Assembly: GCA_951799425.1 (NCBI GenBank) | Contig: OX637399.1 | Span: forward strand, 16,794,501 to 16,858,500 | DNA: 64,000 bases | Source of the DNA: Ilex aquifolium | Taxonomy: Eukaryota > Streptophyta > Magnoliopsida > Aquifoliales > Aquifoliaceae | Direction: 5' to 3' | In this document: piece by piece, positions 11,344 to 22,871 of the stretch | Layout of the letters: every line of letters starts with the position of its first letter | Position numbering within the stretch: the first letter of the stretch is position 1 | Notes under the pieces: model-generated | What the model was told of the DNA's origin: nothing | Seen by the model: the letters and a program-made list of their open reading frames with translations, nothing else | The model's database searches: none | Translations under genes and position numbers: made by a program

Positions 11344-13062
11344 AACAATCTTTGGATTCTCAAGTGTTTCACCCTATTTGGATTTATCCTTAGTTTCTTT
11401 TTCATTTTTCAATGTGGCTTTGAGTGAGACTTTAGGTAAAATGATTTTATCTATTTCCTTTCCACTCTTAATGACATTGGACGATTCAATCACATGTTGT
11501 CCTTTTGGGTTTTCTTGGGGTTGAGTGAGAAATTTGCCTTTTTCTTGTTGGAAAGACTTCATAGCATTAGTCAACTTAGTGATTTGTGTCCAAATGTCAT
11601 TAAAAGTGGTGGCACTTTGATTGTTGATTGTGGTTTGACTCTAAATGAATTGATGCATGACATCCTCCAAATTTCTCTTGTGATGAGGTTGGTATGTAGG
11701 CGGATTGGGTGGTCCTTGTTGAACAAACCCTTGTTGAGGTGAGTTTTGCAAAAACCCTTATGGATTGGACCGTGGGTATTGGGAGCTAGATGACGGATTA
11801 TGACCATAATACGATTGATCTTTCTTGGGTGGAATGGGAGGTGACAATGAGGTGGACCCATGAGGAGTAGGGTTGTCATTCTGTCAACTAAAGTTCAGGT
11901 GGGAGCTCCATCCCTAATTGTATTGTTGAGAATATGACTACCTACTTTGGTTAAATGCATTTACTTGCTCATGGTATACTTCCTTGAGTGCCGGAATGTT
12001 TGGACACTCCGAAATAGAGTGCTCAACACTCACATATTGAGCAAGATTCCTCGACCTTAGTGACATTTGACACCTCATGCATCCTATTCACCTCTAGGCT
12101 CTCCACCTTACGGGACAATTTTGCTCTCTTAGCAAGCAAATCTTCTTGGTCATGCAAGTTATACACCCCCCACTTGGTTGACTTCTAGAGAGGACCTTGA
12201 TACATTGGTGGGATCCGTGATATCCCAAGATTGGGCATTCTCTGCCAATGTGTTAAAGTACTCGAGGACCTCATTGGGATCCTTACTCAAAAACTCTCCG
12301 TTGCACATCATGTCGATGAACTGTCGGTGGCCTGGTGTAATTCGTTCGTAAAAGAAACTCACCAATTGCCACGGTTCAAAACCATGATGTGGAATGGAAT
12401 GCAGAAAGTCCTTGTATCTATCCCAACACTAATAGAATTGCTTATTTGGTTTTTTCAAAAAATTTTGAATTTTTTGCTTTAGAGCAGTTGTCTTGGGCAC
12501 CAGAAAAAAATTGTTTAGAAATTCGAATAACACTTGTGCCCAAGAACTTATCAATCGGGGTTTCAATGAGTTCAACCAAGTTTTTACTTTGTCCTTAAGG
12601 GAGAAGGGGAATAATTTCATGCTTGCCATGTCTTCCATGACATGATTTGAAATGAATGTTCCAACTATTTCCTCAAACTCCTTAATGTGTAGGTAAGGAT
12701 TTTCTCGTTCCACTCCATGGAATTGAGGAAGTAATTGCAACATGCCCAGTTTAACAAGGAAGCCATGTGCTTGCATAGGTAGAAGTATGCATGAGGGGGT
12801 GATGATTCAGGTAGGTTGGAGATAATATCTCATTGATCTTGCCGGAGGATCAATAGGGAGGTTATTTCCTTCATTTCTCGGAGAGGGGAAATGCACTCGG
12901 GGTTTTGGCACTCGGGAATTTTGTACTCCCTCGCCCCCTCGGATTATTAGCACCATCGTCCCAAAAATTATCTCCGACGTCCTCGGGTGGGTCTTAATTC
13001 ATGTTAATGTTTGGTCCTAAGTCACGTCTCACTAGTTTATTTTCATTATCACGTCCCCACAT
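11344..13062 (-). pseudogene. gag of element A, multiply frameshifted
   Basis: Reading minus from an ATG at 13062 (MWGRDNENKLVRRDLG) there is a proline-rich N-terminus, then the gag core at 12429-12776 (LLPQFHGVERENPYLHIKEF, FPFSLKDKVKTWLNSLKP). The rest follows at 12159-12365 (GHRQFIDMMCNGEF, AQSWDITDP) and 11374-11880 (Gln/Pro-rich region, QEKGKFLTQPQENPKGQHVIESS). Frame changes occur several times. Gag forms the virus-like particle. The order and text match B gag (37525-39373). Confidence 0.8.
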
Positions 13063-13195
13063 GCAAAAACACTAACTACAATTGAAAATTTATACACAAA
13101 TATTTACAAAGGAGCAACGTACCTCGGCCCGTGATGAGAATCACGGGACTTACCTCTGTTGTTCCCAAACCACCTTCAAACTCGACGCTTAGCCT

Positions 13196-13213
13196 TCCCC
13201 GGCAACGGCGCCA
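13196..13213 (-). other. Primer binding site of element A (tRNA-Asp)
   Basis: The plus strand reads TCCCCGGCAACGGCGCCA, identical over 18 nt to the 3' end of plant tRNA-Asp (recalled sequence, CCA included). Its complement on the element's sense strand is therefore a primer site, four bases from the LTR edge at 13218. Athila elements are known to use tRNA-Asp. Confidence 0.92.
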
Positions 13214-13288
13214 AAAATGCTTGATCATTTTTCCTAACCTCTAACACTAACCCGGTTGTGTGTATATATAGCTTATAGAGATTGGTGA

Positions 13289-15268
13289 TGTGACGCCCCT
13301 AAAACCGGGGGTCCTTTGTCAATCCCTTGATCACCCATCAACCCGCGAAAATACTCGTGAATGCCTCATAACCCGACACCACAGCACAACATCTCCTTTA
13401 CCAGGATCACAATAACACAAAGTTTGGGTAGAGTCTCCCATGTACCGGGCATCCCAAACGCATAATCTGTATACCGTTCAATCACATGAACCATCCTAGG
13501 TCCAATATGCATTAATTACTCTTAATATAACACCATTTACCCCTTGAAGTAAAATGACTCAAGGCCTGGAGGCATAGCAAAACATTTAAAAATTTGAAGT
13601 TTGAAGAAAACCTACCGGTAGAAGGTGTGCCAGTTCTACCGGTAGATGAGACTCACATATGCAACTCAACCCGAGCCTTTTTTCAGCTCCCTCAACACAT
13701 GCAATGCCAAGTGTATGAATCCGGGCATTCCAAGCCCTCGCCATTGATGTTACACATCCAATGACTATTAAAATTTCTGGGTCATTCTTGGGGTGGGTAT
13801 TTATGGACTCACACCAAGGGTACCCAACCGACACGGCATTAATGGACTTCCACCAACGGTTCCGCGTAAGCTGACACACTTTATGGACTCAATACCAATG
13901 GACTGCGTATTCGAATCACCGGGCCTTGCACCCGAGGGATAGTCTAGCATTTCTTGCTAACCCTGACCCTATTTTCAATGCAAACCGTGCGACTCAATTG
14001 AACCTCGATCCAACTATCCTGAGCGCACATATCATTCACCAAGAATGGTGTTTGATCAAACCATGCATACACACCCACACTCATTTTAAACACCCACGAA
14101 TGTGATGCTACCCATGCATATGCAATATAAATGTATAATTGCATTTCATATCATTATGCAACTAAGATCTCAATTGTAATTTCAACATCATGTTCAATAT
14201 GTCAAGTGCACATTATGAACAACATTTCAACTCATTCACATTCCCAATTTTCAGTTATATCATAAACATATAATTACAATTTTATAACATCATCCAAGCA
14301 TGTTATTCCAATTTCATCAAAACAACATACTTAATTCATTCAAGGCATTTTATCAAACACCAAACCAGGCACAAATTTATGTAAACACATAATATGCCTA
14401 AATTATGACATTTCTCAAGAAATCACAACATGTAACTTCCACATATTCAATTTAAGCTAGAATTGATTTTAAGTATTCTCAATATCCATTTCTCACATTT
14501 TCAACAACCATAGGTAAGTGCTACACAAGAGATTACACCTCTAACACCCTACCCATTCCATATAACAACCCTAGGTTGAAAATAAACCTAGTTAGGAAAA
14601 GAACCCCACCTTTTGACGCGTAAAACAAGTTGTAGAACCCTTCAAGAACACAACCCAAGCTCAAGCCATTGATTTCCCAAAATTTTGTCTTTGAAACTTC
14701 AGTGAAATCCATCCTTTTTGGTACGTAGGCTTAGCCCTCTTTGCGTAGATGAACTTTAACTCCTGGACCAAGTCGATTCGATCAAAGAAAATCCGTAGAT
14801 TGTAGAGAGAAGTTGAAAAATCTCTCATTTTCCTTCTCTCCAACGAAACCCAACTGAAAATGGGGAGAAAATCTGATTTTTGTCCCTATTTATACCTCTT
14901 GGAATGCTTGATCCTTGTCGCGCCACACATCCTCCATTCTCGAGTCTGTTTTCATCCCGAAAAGATTAAATTTCGTCTCGATTTAAGTTCAAAATATTTT
15001 TATATGAACTTTCTTTAAATTATTTTCTAATTTTTGAAATTTAATTCCACGTCTCGTTTTTAGGTCATGTGACACCCAATTGTCTCGTAAAACGTGAAAA
15101 ATCTGACTGTCTCAGAATTCGATGAAAATTGACTAGGTAATTAGATTTCGCGAGATAAATCCAATGGTGAGGTATGTTTCGTCATCCAAGTTCTAGAAAA
15201 ATTCAAAATTTTAACCCGTACCGTAGTGGCCCTTTTGCATAAAAATTTAAATTTACCCAGGTTTCACA
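13289..15268 (-). mobile_element. S3: chromovirus-like solo LTR inside A's 5' LTR
   Basis: A 1980-bp segment starts TGTGACGCCCC and ends GGTTTCACA, with perfect GGTGA duplications at 13284-13288 and 15269-15273. It is homologous to S1 minus S2. A minus-strand TATAAATAG near 14886-14894 supports the minus orientation and puts the promoter about 375 bp from the LTR 5' end. The small open frames inside do not resemble proteins. Confidence 0.9.
13612..13645. repeat. Two CTACCGGTAG palindromes in S3
   Basis: Perfect copies at 13612-13621 and 13636-13645, in the position equivalent to the larger GTACCGGTAC array of S1. The two related LTRs thus carry different palindrome types at one site. Confidence 0.85.
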
Positions 15269-16490
15269 GGTGAGTGTCACTCTCCCTCGAGTTCAATGCA
15301 AGCAGTGGGGAAATTTGTGTGTGGATGAACAAAAATGTGTGTGCAAAATTGCTCCCCAAGCGTAGAGAGTCTTGCAATGTCATGTTTTACTTGGAATGAG
15401 TATTCCAAGGTCGTCTCCTCAGGAAAGACGAGGTCTGGTGTTCTTGAAGAGTGATTTGTGAAAAAGTGAAAATTGAAATATCTTGTGATTTGAAGTTTGG
15501 TGGGTTGTGACTTAAGAAAATATGCAAGAAAACAAGGTTGGCTAATCCATGGAGGTCATTCCAATGGTAATGCCAAATTGACTCATTTCATTCAACCAAT
15601 AATGTCTCGGTGTTTGATTGATTCATAGGAAGTGAGGGACTAGAGTAGTTGTATTGGACAAGAGCATATGCCGTGATAAGTCTATGGTGTATCAAAAGCC
15701 CACAGCCACGTCCGCACTCAACCTAGTCAAACTAAACACTTTACACTGCGAGGAAGAATGGAAGAGAGTCGATTTCACATACCCAAGAGGAAATCCGTTT
15801 TGGATTAGGCAACTAAAAGTTTAGCTATGCATAGTAAAAGTAAGAACAAACATGAAATAGAGAAACATGGTAGTGAAATCAAACATGAACTTGTATTAAT
15901 GTAAGAGGGAGTTTAAACTACAAGAGGAAATACATTCATTTCCAAAATGTAAAGCTTGAAAGGCACAAAACCCAAATGTAGAAATGAGCCACAAGAAAAT
16001 TAACTAAACTTAATTATCACTTGATTAAAAGAGATTAAAGTGCAAGAGGGAAAGATTACATGTAAATGGAGATTACTACAATGAAATTGGCGAAGGAAAA
16101 TGTAAAACTCAACTTTCTCTCTCTAGAAATTCATCTTTTTCCTTGGACCTTCTTTCTCTAAAAGCTTGATGATCTAAAAAATGCATGTAGGAAGTGTGTA
16201 TTTTTGTCCATCCCCCTCTCTCTTAGCATGAGTGGCTGACTTGGAGTGTTTGGAGAGAGGTTGTCCACAAAAGCTTCCAAAAATAGTCAAAGTATGGTCC
16301 CCCCATGCTTTTCTAACAACTCCCTCTCTCTACATTGGCCACCCACTCCCTCATGCTTAAAATCTAAATGTAGGGGTTAGGAGATCATCATGGAGTGTTA
16401 GAAATGTCAGAACATGGATTAGGTGACAAAAGGTGGGCCCTCGTAGTTGTTGGAGTCGTTTGGAGAAGGATCTGGGTTTTCTGGGGAGCT

Positions 16491-16706
16491 GCTACCGGTA
16501 GCTCGTAAGGCTTCTACTGGTAGCTGGACAACTTTCATTGTTAAGTTAGCAAGAGATAGGTGGGAGCTACCGGTAGCTAAGGCAGAGAGCTACCGGTAGA
16601 TCATTTCCAATAGGGTCTATTACTAGTAGTTTAGGCAGGGAGCTACTTGTAGCTCATTCCTAGTAGGGTTTGCTACTGGTAGCTCGTAAGGTTTCTACTA
16701 GTAGCT
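16491..16706. repeat. Array of GCTACCGGTAGC-type palindromes in A's 5' LTR
   Basis: At least six related units: GCTACCGGTAGC at 16491, then GAGCTACCGGTAGC and AGCTACCGGTAG forms near 16560-16600, and degraded forms with CTACTGGTAG, CTACTAGTAG or CTACTTGTAG. It is 250-465 bp from the LTR 5' end, in U3, matching the position of the arrays in S0 and B. Confidence 0.85.
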
Positions 16707-16953
16707 TTTCTTCTTGTCTTGATATTCTTGGTTCCTTGAGCCCCCGAGCCATCCGTCTTGCGATCCTTTCTTTCGCATTGCCCTCAATCACTTCATGGGG
16801 GTACTTTATGCCTACCATTTCCATCCTATCACCTGTAATCAAGCTAGTCTCTATTAATTATCGATTTGAATCCATTTCCCAAAAAATTCACTACAAAACA
16901 AGTTAAAATGGATGCAATGAAGATGTTTAATATGCAATGTTCCACACTCATCA

Positions 16954-18030
16954 GTATGTAGATATGTCAACTATTGAAACATGGATTCCAAAATTTGAAG
17001 AATTATTGCCTTCTAGAACTATTTCTATTGAGTCTAGTATTGTTGTCCCCAAACTAGAGTTTAAACCTCTTTCAGTTGACTTTAAATATGTCTTATTGGG
17101 AGAGGATAAAACTCATCTAGTGATAATTTCTTCAAAATTGTCAGAAGTCTAAGAAAAGCAATTGATAAGAGTTATAAAAAATCATCAAAGTGCAATCTGT
17201 TGGAGGTAGGAGATATAAAGGGTATAAGTCATCTTCTTTGTACTCATTGTATATACTGGGAAGAAGACTCTAAACCATCCCAATAGTCGCAAAGGAAAGA
17301 AATAGTCCGGACTGAAGTGCTTAAACTATTAGACGCTGATATTATATATCCTATATCTGATAGTAAATGGGCCAACCCCACATAAGTTGTACCAAAAAAA
17401 TCTGGAGTTATAGTAGTGAGAAACCAAGAAAATGAATTAGTCCCTATGCGTACAGTCACTGGTTGGCGCATGTGTATTGACTATCGGAAGTTGAATTCTC
17501 TCACCAGAAAAGATCATTTTCCCCTACCCGTCCTGGACCAAGTTTTGGAAAGAATAGCCGAATATGCATATTACTATTTTTTGGATGGATACTCCAGCTA
17601 TAACCAGATTGAAATAACAATTGAGGACCAAGAGAAAACCACTTTAACATGTCATTTTGGCACTTTTGTTTATAAAAGAATGTCATTTGGATTGTGTAAT
17701 GCTTCGGCCACTTTTCAGCATTGTATGTTAAGCATTTTTAGTGATATGGTGGAGCAGTTTTTGGAAGTTTTTATAGATGATTTTTTGGTATATAGCGATT
17801 CATTTCAATTATGTTTAGAAAATCTTAAAAAATTCCTTACTTGGTGTGAGGAAACAAATCTTGTTTTGAATTGGAAAAAGTGTCTTTTCATGGTCACACA
17901 GGGCATTGTTTTAGGACACATAGTTTCTGCAGATGGAATTGAAGTTGACAGGTCAAAGATTGATTTAATAGCCAATCTCCATACACCAAAGACTGTAAAA
18001 GATCTTGGATCCTTTCTAGGTCTTGCATGA
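16954..18030 (+). pseudogene. Protease-RT linker and reverse transcriptase of element D
   Basis: After the junction with A, the plus strand reads the linker (ETWIPKFEELLP, EFKPLSVDFKYVLLGE). The RT follows at about 17300-18030 with WRMCIDYRKLNSLTRKDHFP, FLDGYSSYNQIEI, FGTFVYKRMSFGLCNAS and an intact catalytic box FIDDFLVYS. In-frame stops occur in the linker and before RT, and the frame closes with a TGA at the FLGLA site. RT would copy the element RNA into DNA in the particle. Codon use is AT-rich. Confidence 0.87.
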
Positions 18031-18630
18031 TTCTATAGAAGATTAATTAAAGATTTTAGTTTGATTTCTAGACCTATGTGTAATCTTCTATGTCAGGATG
18101 TACCATTTGATTGGAATGATGCATGTCAATCATCATTTGATAAACTTAAAAGCATAGTTATTTCCGCACCAATTATGCAACCTCCTGATTGGTCTTTACC
18201 TTTTGAATTAATGTGTGATGCTAGTGACTATGCAGTAGGAGCTGTTTTAGGTTAGAGGAAAGATAAAAGACCCTATGTGATTTACTATGCGAGCAAAAAC
18301 TCTGAATGATGCACAGATGAATTATTCTACCACATAAAAAAATTGCTTGATGTAGTATTTGCTTTGGATAAATTTCGATCATATTTAGTTGAATCATCAA
18401 TCATTGTGTTTACTGATCGTGCAACCTTGAAATATTTGTTCACCAAGAAGGATGCTAACCCACGTCTCCTACGATGGATACTGTTGCTTCAAGAATTTGA
18501 TCTTATCATCAAAGAGAAGAAAGGAGTTAAAAATGTAGTAGCTAATCATCTCTCAAGACTGAATTATGATACAAAGGAAGTGTCAATACCAATCAAAGAA
18601 ACTTTTCAGATAAGCAGTTACTTGCAGTAA
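18031..18630 (+). pseudogene. RNase H domain of element D
   Basis: Fragments on the plus strand: ISRPMCNLLCQDVPFDW, LMCDASDYAVGAVLG followed by a stop, then FALDKFRSYLVESS, VFTDRATLKYLFTKKDANPR, and VVANHLSRL at the RNase H-integrase hinge. The catalytic DAS and TDR acidic residues are visible. A frameshift near 18300 and a TAG stop at 18255 disable it. Confidence 0.82.
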
Positions 18631-19935
18631 CAGAAGTACCATGGTATGCAGATATAGCCAATTATTTAGTCACAAGTACTATTCCTTTTCACTATACCTG
18701 GACCGACAAGAAGAAATTTTTAATAGAGTTATGCAATTTCTTTTGGGAAGATCCATATGTGTTTAAGTACTGCAAAGATCAAATAATAAGGCGTTGTATA
18801 TCGATCATGAAATCGGTTAGGTCATTTCATTTTACAATTCTGAAACTTGTGGAGGACATTTTTCTTCAAAGAAATCTGCTGCTAAAATTTTGCATTGTGG
18901 ATTTTAATGTCCCACCCTTTTTAAAGATGTACATGTCTTTTGTCTAAATTGTGATCAATGTCAAAGGATGGAAAATATTTCAAAAAGGAACATGATGCCT
19001 TTAAACCCTATTTTGGTTATTGAAATTTTTGATTGTTGGTACATCAATTTTATGAGACCATTTCCCCTATCTTTTGGAAATCTGTACATTTTGGTTGCCG
19101 TTGATTATGTTTCGAAATGGGTAGAGACAATTCCTTGTAGAAACAATGATCATCGCACAATGATCAGGTTTTTAAAAGAAAATACTTTGTCTAGATTTGA
19201 AATTTCTCGAGCCATTATCAGTAATAGGGGAACACATTTTTGTAATAAAGTTTTTGAAAACCTAATGAAAAAGTCTTTGATTTCCCATAAAATATCTACT
19301 CCTTATCATCCCCAGACAAGTGGACAAACTGAATTGGCCAATAGGGAGATAAAATATATTTTGGAAAAAATAGTCAATCCAGATCGCAAAGATTGGTCTT
19401 TGAGAATGACTGATGCACTTTGAGCTTACCGAACTGCATACAAAACTATTCTGGGAATGTCTCCTTATCGGCTAGTTTATGGTAAACCATAACACTTGCA
19501 TGTGGAATTAGAATATCGAGCATATTGGGCAATCAAAATGATGAATTTTGATATTGACAAAGCAAGTGCATCTCGCAAACTTTAGATTAATGAATTGAAA
19601 GAACTGAGAAATGAAGCATATGAAAATGCAAAGATTGCTAAATCCAGAATAAAAAATTTTCATGATAATAATATTGTGTGGAAGTCCTTTGAACACCTTC
19701 TCAAAAAGTCCTGTTATATAATTCAACGCTCTGCCTATTTCTTGGAAAGTTAAGATCAATATGGACAGACTCCTATGTTGTTAAACAAGTTTTTGAACAT
19801 GGGGCAATTGAAATTGAGAATCCATTAATTGGAAATATTTTCAAAGTGAATGGTCAAAGGTTTAAGCCATATCATGATGGATTTGTTCAAAATGTGGATT
19901 CCATTCAGTTAATGGAACTAGAATATGTGCCCTGA
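18631..19935 (+). pseudogene. Integrase of element D, two catalytic Asp replaced
   Basis: The zinc-binding region (IIRRCIS, CQRMENISKRNMM) leads into the core at 18968-19423. The first catalytic Asp is Asn (YINFMRPF against FDFMGPF in B), and the second is also Asn (ISNRGTHF against ISDGGSHF). The Glu in ANREIK is kept. A TGA replaces Trp in DALWAYR. The C-terminal domain, broken by frameshifts, ends at 19935 after ELEYVP. Confidence 0.85.
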
Positions 19936-20051
19936 AAAGAATTTATAAATGTTTGATTGTAAATAGTAGTAATAACTGTTTGCTGTTTGTTTTATAGATT
20001 AGGATTTGCACTATGGATTGATCTAGCCTACAGATCTTATTAGAATTTTTC

Positions 20052-20703
20052 TAGGGGTGGCAATTTTTGACACGACACGATAACTCAATACGAACACGAC
20101 ACAAATAAACGGGTTTGGGTTGACTATTTTTTGGTACAAACCCGTGTATGACACGACCTGTCAACACGAAGTGTTAATGAGTCGTGTTCAGGTTCAACCC
20201 GCTTAACCCGAATTGACCCGTCAACACGAAGTTTTTAACTCGAAGGAGATTGACCTGACCTTTTCGTTGCATGTATGAGTTTTCATGTTCTGATGGCTTG
20301 TTTTTTCCATTATTTCTGATGTTTAATTTTGTTGTGTGATGTACGATTAGCATATTTAATTAGTATTATAGAAATAAAATATTAATTATTTGTAACTGTT
20401 TATCAAGCACTGACATAATTATTGTACAAAAAAAGATATCATTATTATTACTCATTAATATTAAGTTAATTTTTAGTTTGTAGAAAAAGTATGAGGAGAG
20501 ATTCAATTAAGTGAAAATAAAATCTTAGCGTTAAATTTTTTATTCAAAGTTTATGTGGGTCAACACGAATATGAATACGAACACGACACGAAAATAAACA
20601 GGTCAACTCGACACGATACGATTAGTTAAATGGGTTGGGTTAGGGTCGACTAATGTTCGACACGACACGAATCCGACACAACACGACTCGATTGCCACCT
20701 CTA
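20052..20703. mobile_element. hAT-type MITE in element D
   Basis: A 652-bp non-coding segment has terminal inverted repeats TAGGGGTGGCAAT on the left and ATTGCCACCTCTA on the right. It is flanked by an 8-bp near-duplication AATTTTTC (20044-20051) / AATTTGTC (20704-20711). Subterminal GACACGACACG motifs repeat in both directions. An 8-bp duplication and the GGGTGGCAA termini fit hAT-derived MITEs. Confidence 0.85.
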
Positions 20704-20738
20704 AATTTGTCTATGATTTTAATTTATAATGTTATACA

Positions 20739-20773
20739 TTGAGGACAATGTTAAATTTAGGTTGGGGGGAGGG
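20739..20773 (+). other. Conserved post-pol motif and PPT-like tract (D)
   Basis: TTGAGGACAATG at 20739-20750 is followed by AGGTTGGGGGGAGGG. It is the plus-strand equivalent of the motif after pol in A, B and C. Here the env-like ORF follows it, as expected if the tract separates pol from the third gene. Confidence 0.6.
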
Positions 20774-21485
20774 AACAATCTATATTCGTCTTTGTGACCG
20801 GCAGACATTAAAGAGTCGGATAATGAGTCTTTTCTAATTTTTTTGAATTTTTTTTTTCAAAAATGGATGAAAATTTTTTTTGGTTTAGTTTGGGTATGTT
20901 ACGTATTTTTCCAAAAGATATACATTCTTTAATCATAGCAAAAGCAAAGGTTGTAAGAAAGTTAGAAGTTTTTGGTAGCAAAGCAAAACCTTTGTGCGGG
21001 ACAAGTTCATTTACCAAACGCCGACGAACAAATTGACTCGGTGATTGTGTAAAGTGTGGTCGATTGTTGCATATGAGAGAATTTAATCAATGCAGCAAAC
21101 CAATTTCAGGTCGAGCATTAGATCATCTTCATTGGATTAAGTATGGGCAGAGTAAGGATTACCTTGAGATGCCATCCTATTCTAGTCCCATGTTTTCAAG
21201 ATATGTGCACCAGGAAATTAATCAGTTCACTGATGCTCTTGATTAAGAAGACTCTAATTAAATTTACTGATGATCAAAGATGTATAATTTTAGGATTAAT
21301 ATAAATGCATATAAGTATAGGTTGATTTAGTATAGTAATTTAAGAATTTAAGTTTATTAGATAGTTAATGTGCCAATTTTTGAATTTAAACTGATTATCT
21401 GTAACTGTAGGGTGAAATCACTTAAGTTGGAAACTAGGAGGTGATCAAGGGTCACCGGCTTAAAGCCTAAGCAAAATTCCAAAGG

Positions 21486-21541
21486 ATCAGCACCTTCCGG
21501 ACGGTGCTGATAGCGTCTAGATGGTACTGCCCAGTATAAAA
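21486..21541 (+). promoter_or_regulatory. Palindrome plus TATA box ahead of D's env-like ORF
   Basis: A 26-bp near-perfect palindrome at 21486-21511 (arm ATCAGCACC, core TTCCGGAC) is followed at 21535-21541 by TATAAAA, then a 210-bp leader to the ATG at 21754. The flanks (CCAAAG before, GCGTCT after) resemble D's own LTR at 24870-24930. An internal promoter is possible but unproven. Confidence 0.45.
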
Positions 21542-21753
21542 TTAGACTGTTTGCATAGATGCCAGTCCAGCAGTTCCCTCATAGCAAAATTTTGAAAATC
21601 ACCAGATTTCTTTATCTTCTCTCTTCAGATTCGCTTCACCCATAAAATTTTCTTCAATTCTACTTCGATCAAACACTTACCCATAACCTTTTACAGGTCT
21701 TTACTGATAAAAAATCCTTGAAATCTCTTATAGAGCAAGAAATTCAAGAATTC

Positions 21754-22871
21754 ATGGATCCAAGAGCAAGAACAAGAGCTTCATCAAGCCGAGCAAGGCG
21801 AGGAGCCTCTCCACTGCCTGAAGCAGCCCCGTAGCATGAGGAACAACCCCAGAAGCAAAACCTATTTGACACTGCTATGTTTGAAAGCATCGATCAACAA
21901 GTTTGGTATGATACTCCTTTTTATTCAAAACATATTATTGCTGAAAGACCTGTGATATATGAAGATTTTGGAAACATAGGGGTTAGGCAAAATTTAGAAA
22001 CACGAGGTTGGCAACATTATGTGAAATTAGTAGGTCTTGCCTATGAATGTCTAGTCTGAGAATTCTATAGTAATGCATGAGAAACTAGGCCAAAACAATT
22101 GTGTGCATATGTTAGGGGAGTAGTGTTTCAAGTTAGATCGGCAACCATTGCTAATTTTCTGAATCCTATGCCAAGGAATCAACATCCCCAACACCCCTTT
22201 ACCACATTGCCTGACATGTCCACTATTGGGATTGAGTTGATTGGGAATTCAGAGTTTGTCTGGGGTAAACCGAACAAGTATATTAAGCAAGGGGACTTGA
22301 TTGAAAAATATAGAATCTTGAATTTGATCACTGTGAACAACTTGTTGCCTTAGTCTCAGAAAATCAAATCTACACTGAGAGGGCTTATTTTTTGTATGCC
22401 TTTGGAATGGGATATACTATTGACTTGCTGACCTTAATAATGGATCAAATGATGGTAACTGTTAAGAATAAGAAGCCCTCACTCCCATTTGTTGTTTTAG
22501 TATCTGAGTTATGCAGGGAAAAATTAGTGATTACAGATCCAACATGGCCACTCGTGGAGCATCTGGCGCCATTGGACAAAACCTCACTGAAAAAGAGCCA
22601 TGAAGGGAAGGTAGAAGAACAACAGGAAGTACTACCAGAGCCACAAGTAGAACCATTCCCAGAAGGTGCAAACTTTCAGCCACCAGAGGAGCCCCAACAA
22701 CCAGAAGAACAACCTTATATTCTCGTTGATGACCAAACTGACCGCCAGATTTTGTTGGGATTAGAGACTCGCATCACTCAGTTGGATCAAAGGATGGTTA
22801 GCTACGAAGAAAACAAGAAAGAATTCCTAAGGCTACTTCGAGGACAGTACAGTGGTGGCCCATCAGCTTAG
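21754..22871 (+). pseudogene. Env-like third ORF of element D (Athila ORF family)
   Basis: From ATG 21754 (MDPRARTRASSSRARRG) the plus strand encodes a basic N-terminus, a central domain (RGWQHYVKLVGLAYECLV, CAYVRGVVFQVRSATI) and an acidic Pro/Glu-rich C-terminus ending in a likely coiled segment (LETRITQLDQRMVSYEE). At least four in-frame stops and a frameshift near 22350 break it. The VRG-x-x-(F/V) block matches the B protein (NVRGKTFDV), and both resemble the putative plant transposon protein that follows pol in Athila elements. Such ORFs are often called env-like, but I see no signal peptide or clear membrane segment. Confidence 0.7.

Larger units (their letters stand above)
1..16953 (-). 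mobile_element. Element A: Athila-type Ty3/gypsy retrotransposon, left end outside window
   Basis: Minus-strand element whose order from right to left is 5' LTR, tRNA-Asp primer site, gag, protease, RT, RNase H, integrase and a long 3' untranslated region. Family placement rests on the protease motif form DLG(A/T)S, the integrase text around VDYVSKW, and the tRNA-Asp primer site, all typical of Athila. Its 5' LTR ends at 16953, and the next base resumes the pol gene of plus-strand element D, so A is inserted in D. The 5-bp target duplication should be GTATG (16954-16958), but the other copy is outside the window. Three separate LTR insertions (S0, S1, S3) interrupt A, and stops and frameshifts break all of its reading frames. 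Confidence 0.85.
13218..16953 (-). mobile_element. 5' LTR of element A, interrupted by S3
   Basis: The LTR begins (minus strand) TGATGAGTGTGGAACATTGC at 16953 and ends ATGATCAAGCA at 13218, next to the primer site. Removing S3 and one GGTGA copy leaves about 1.75 kb, near the length of the S0 and B LTRs. The right edge meets element D's pol at 16954. A palindrome array lies at 16491-16706. Confidence 0.88.

Noticed and set aside
13196-13213. tRNA-Asp gene fragment
   Set aside because: Only the 3' 18 nt match and they sit four bases from an LTR edge, so it is a primer binding site.
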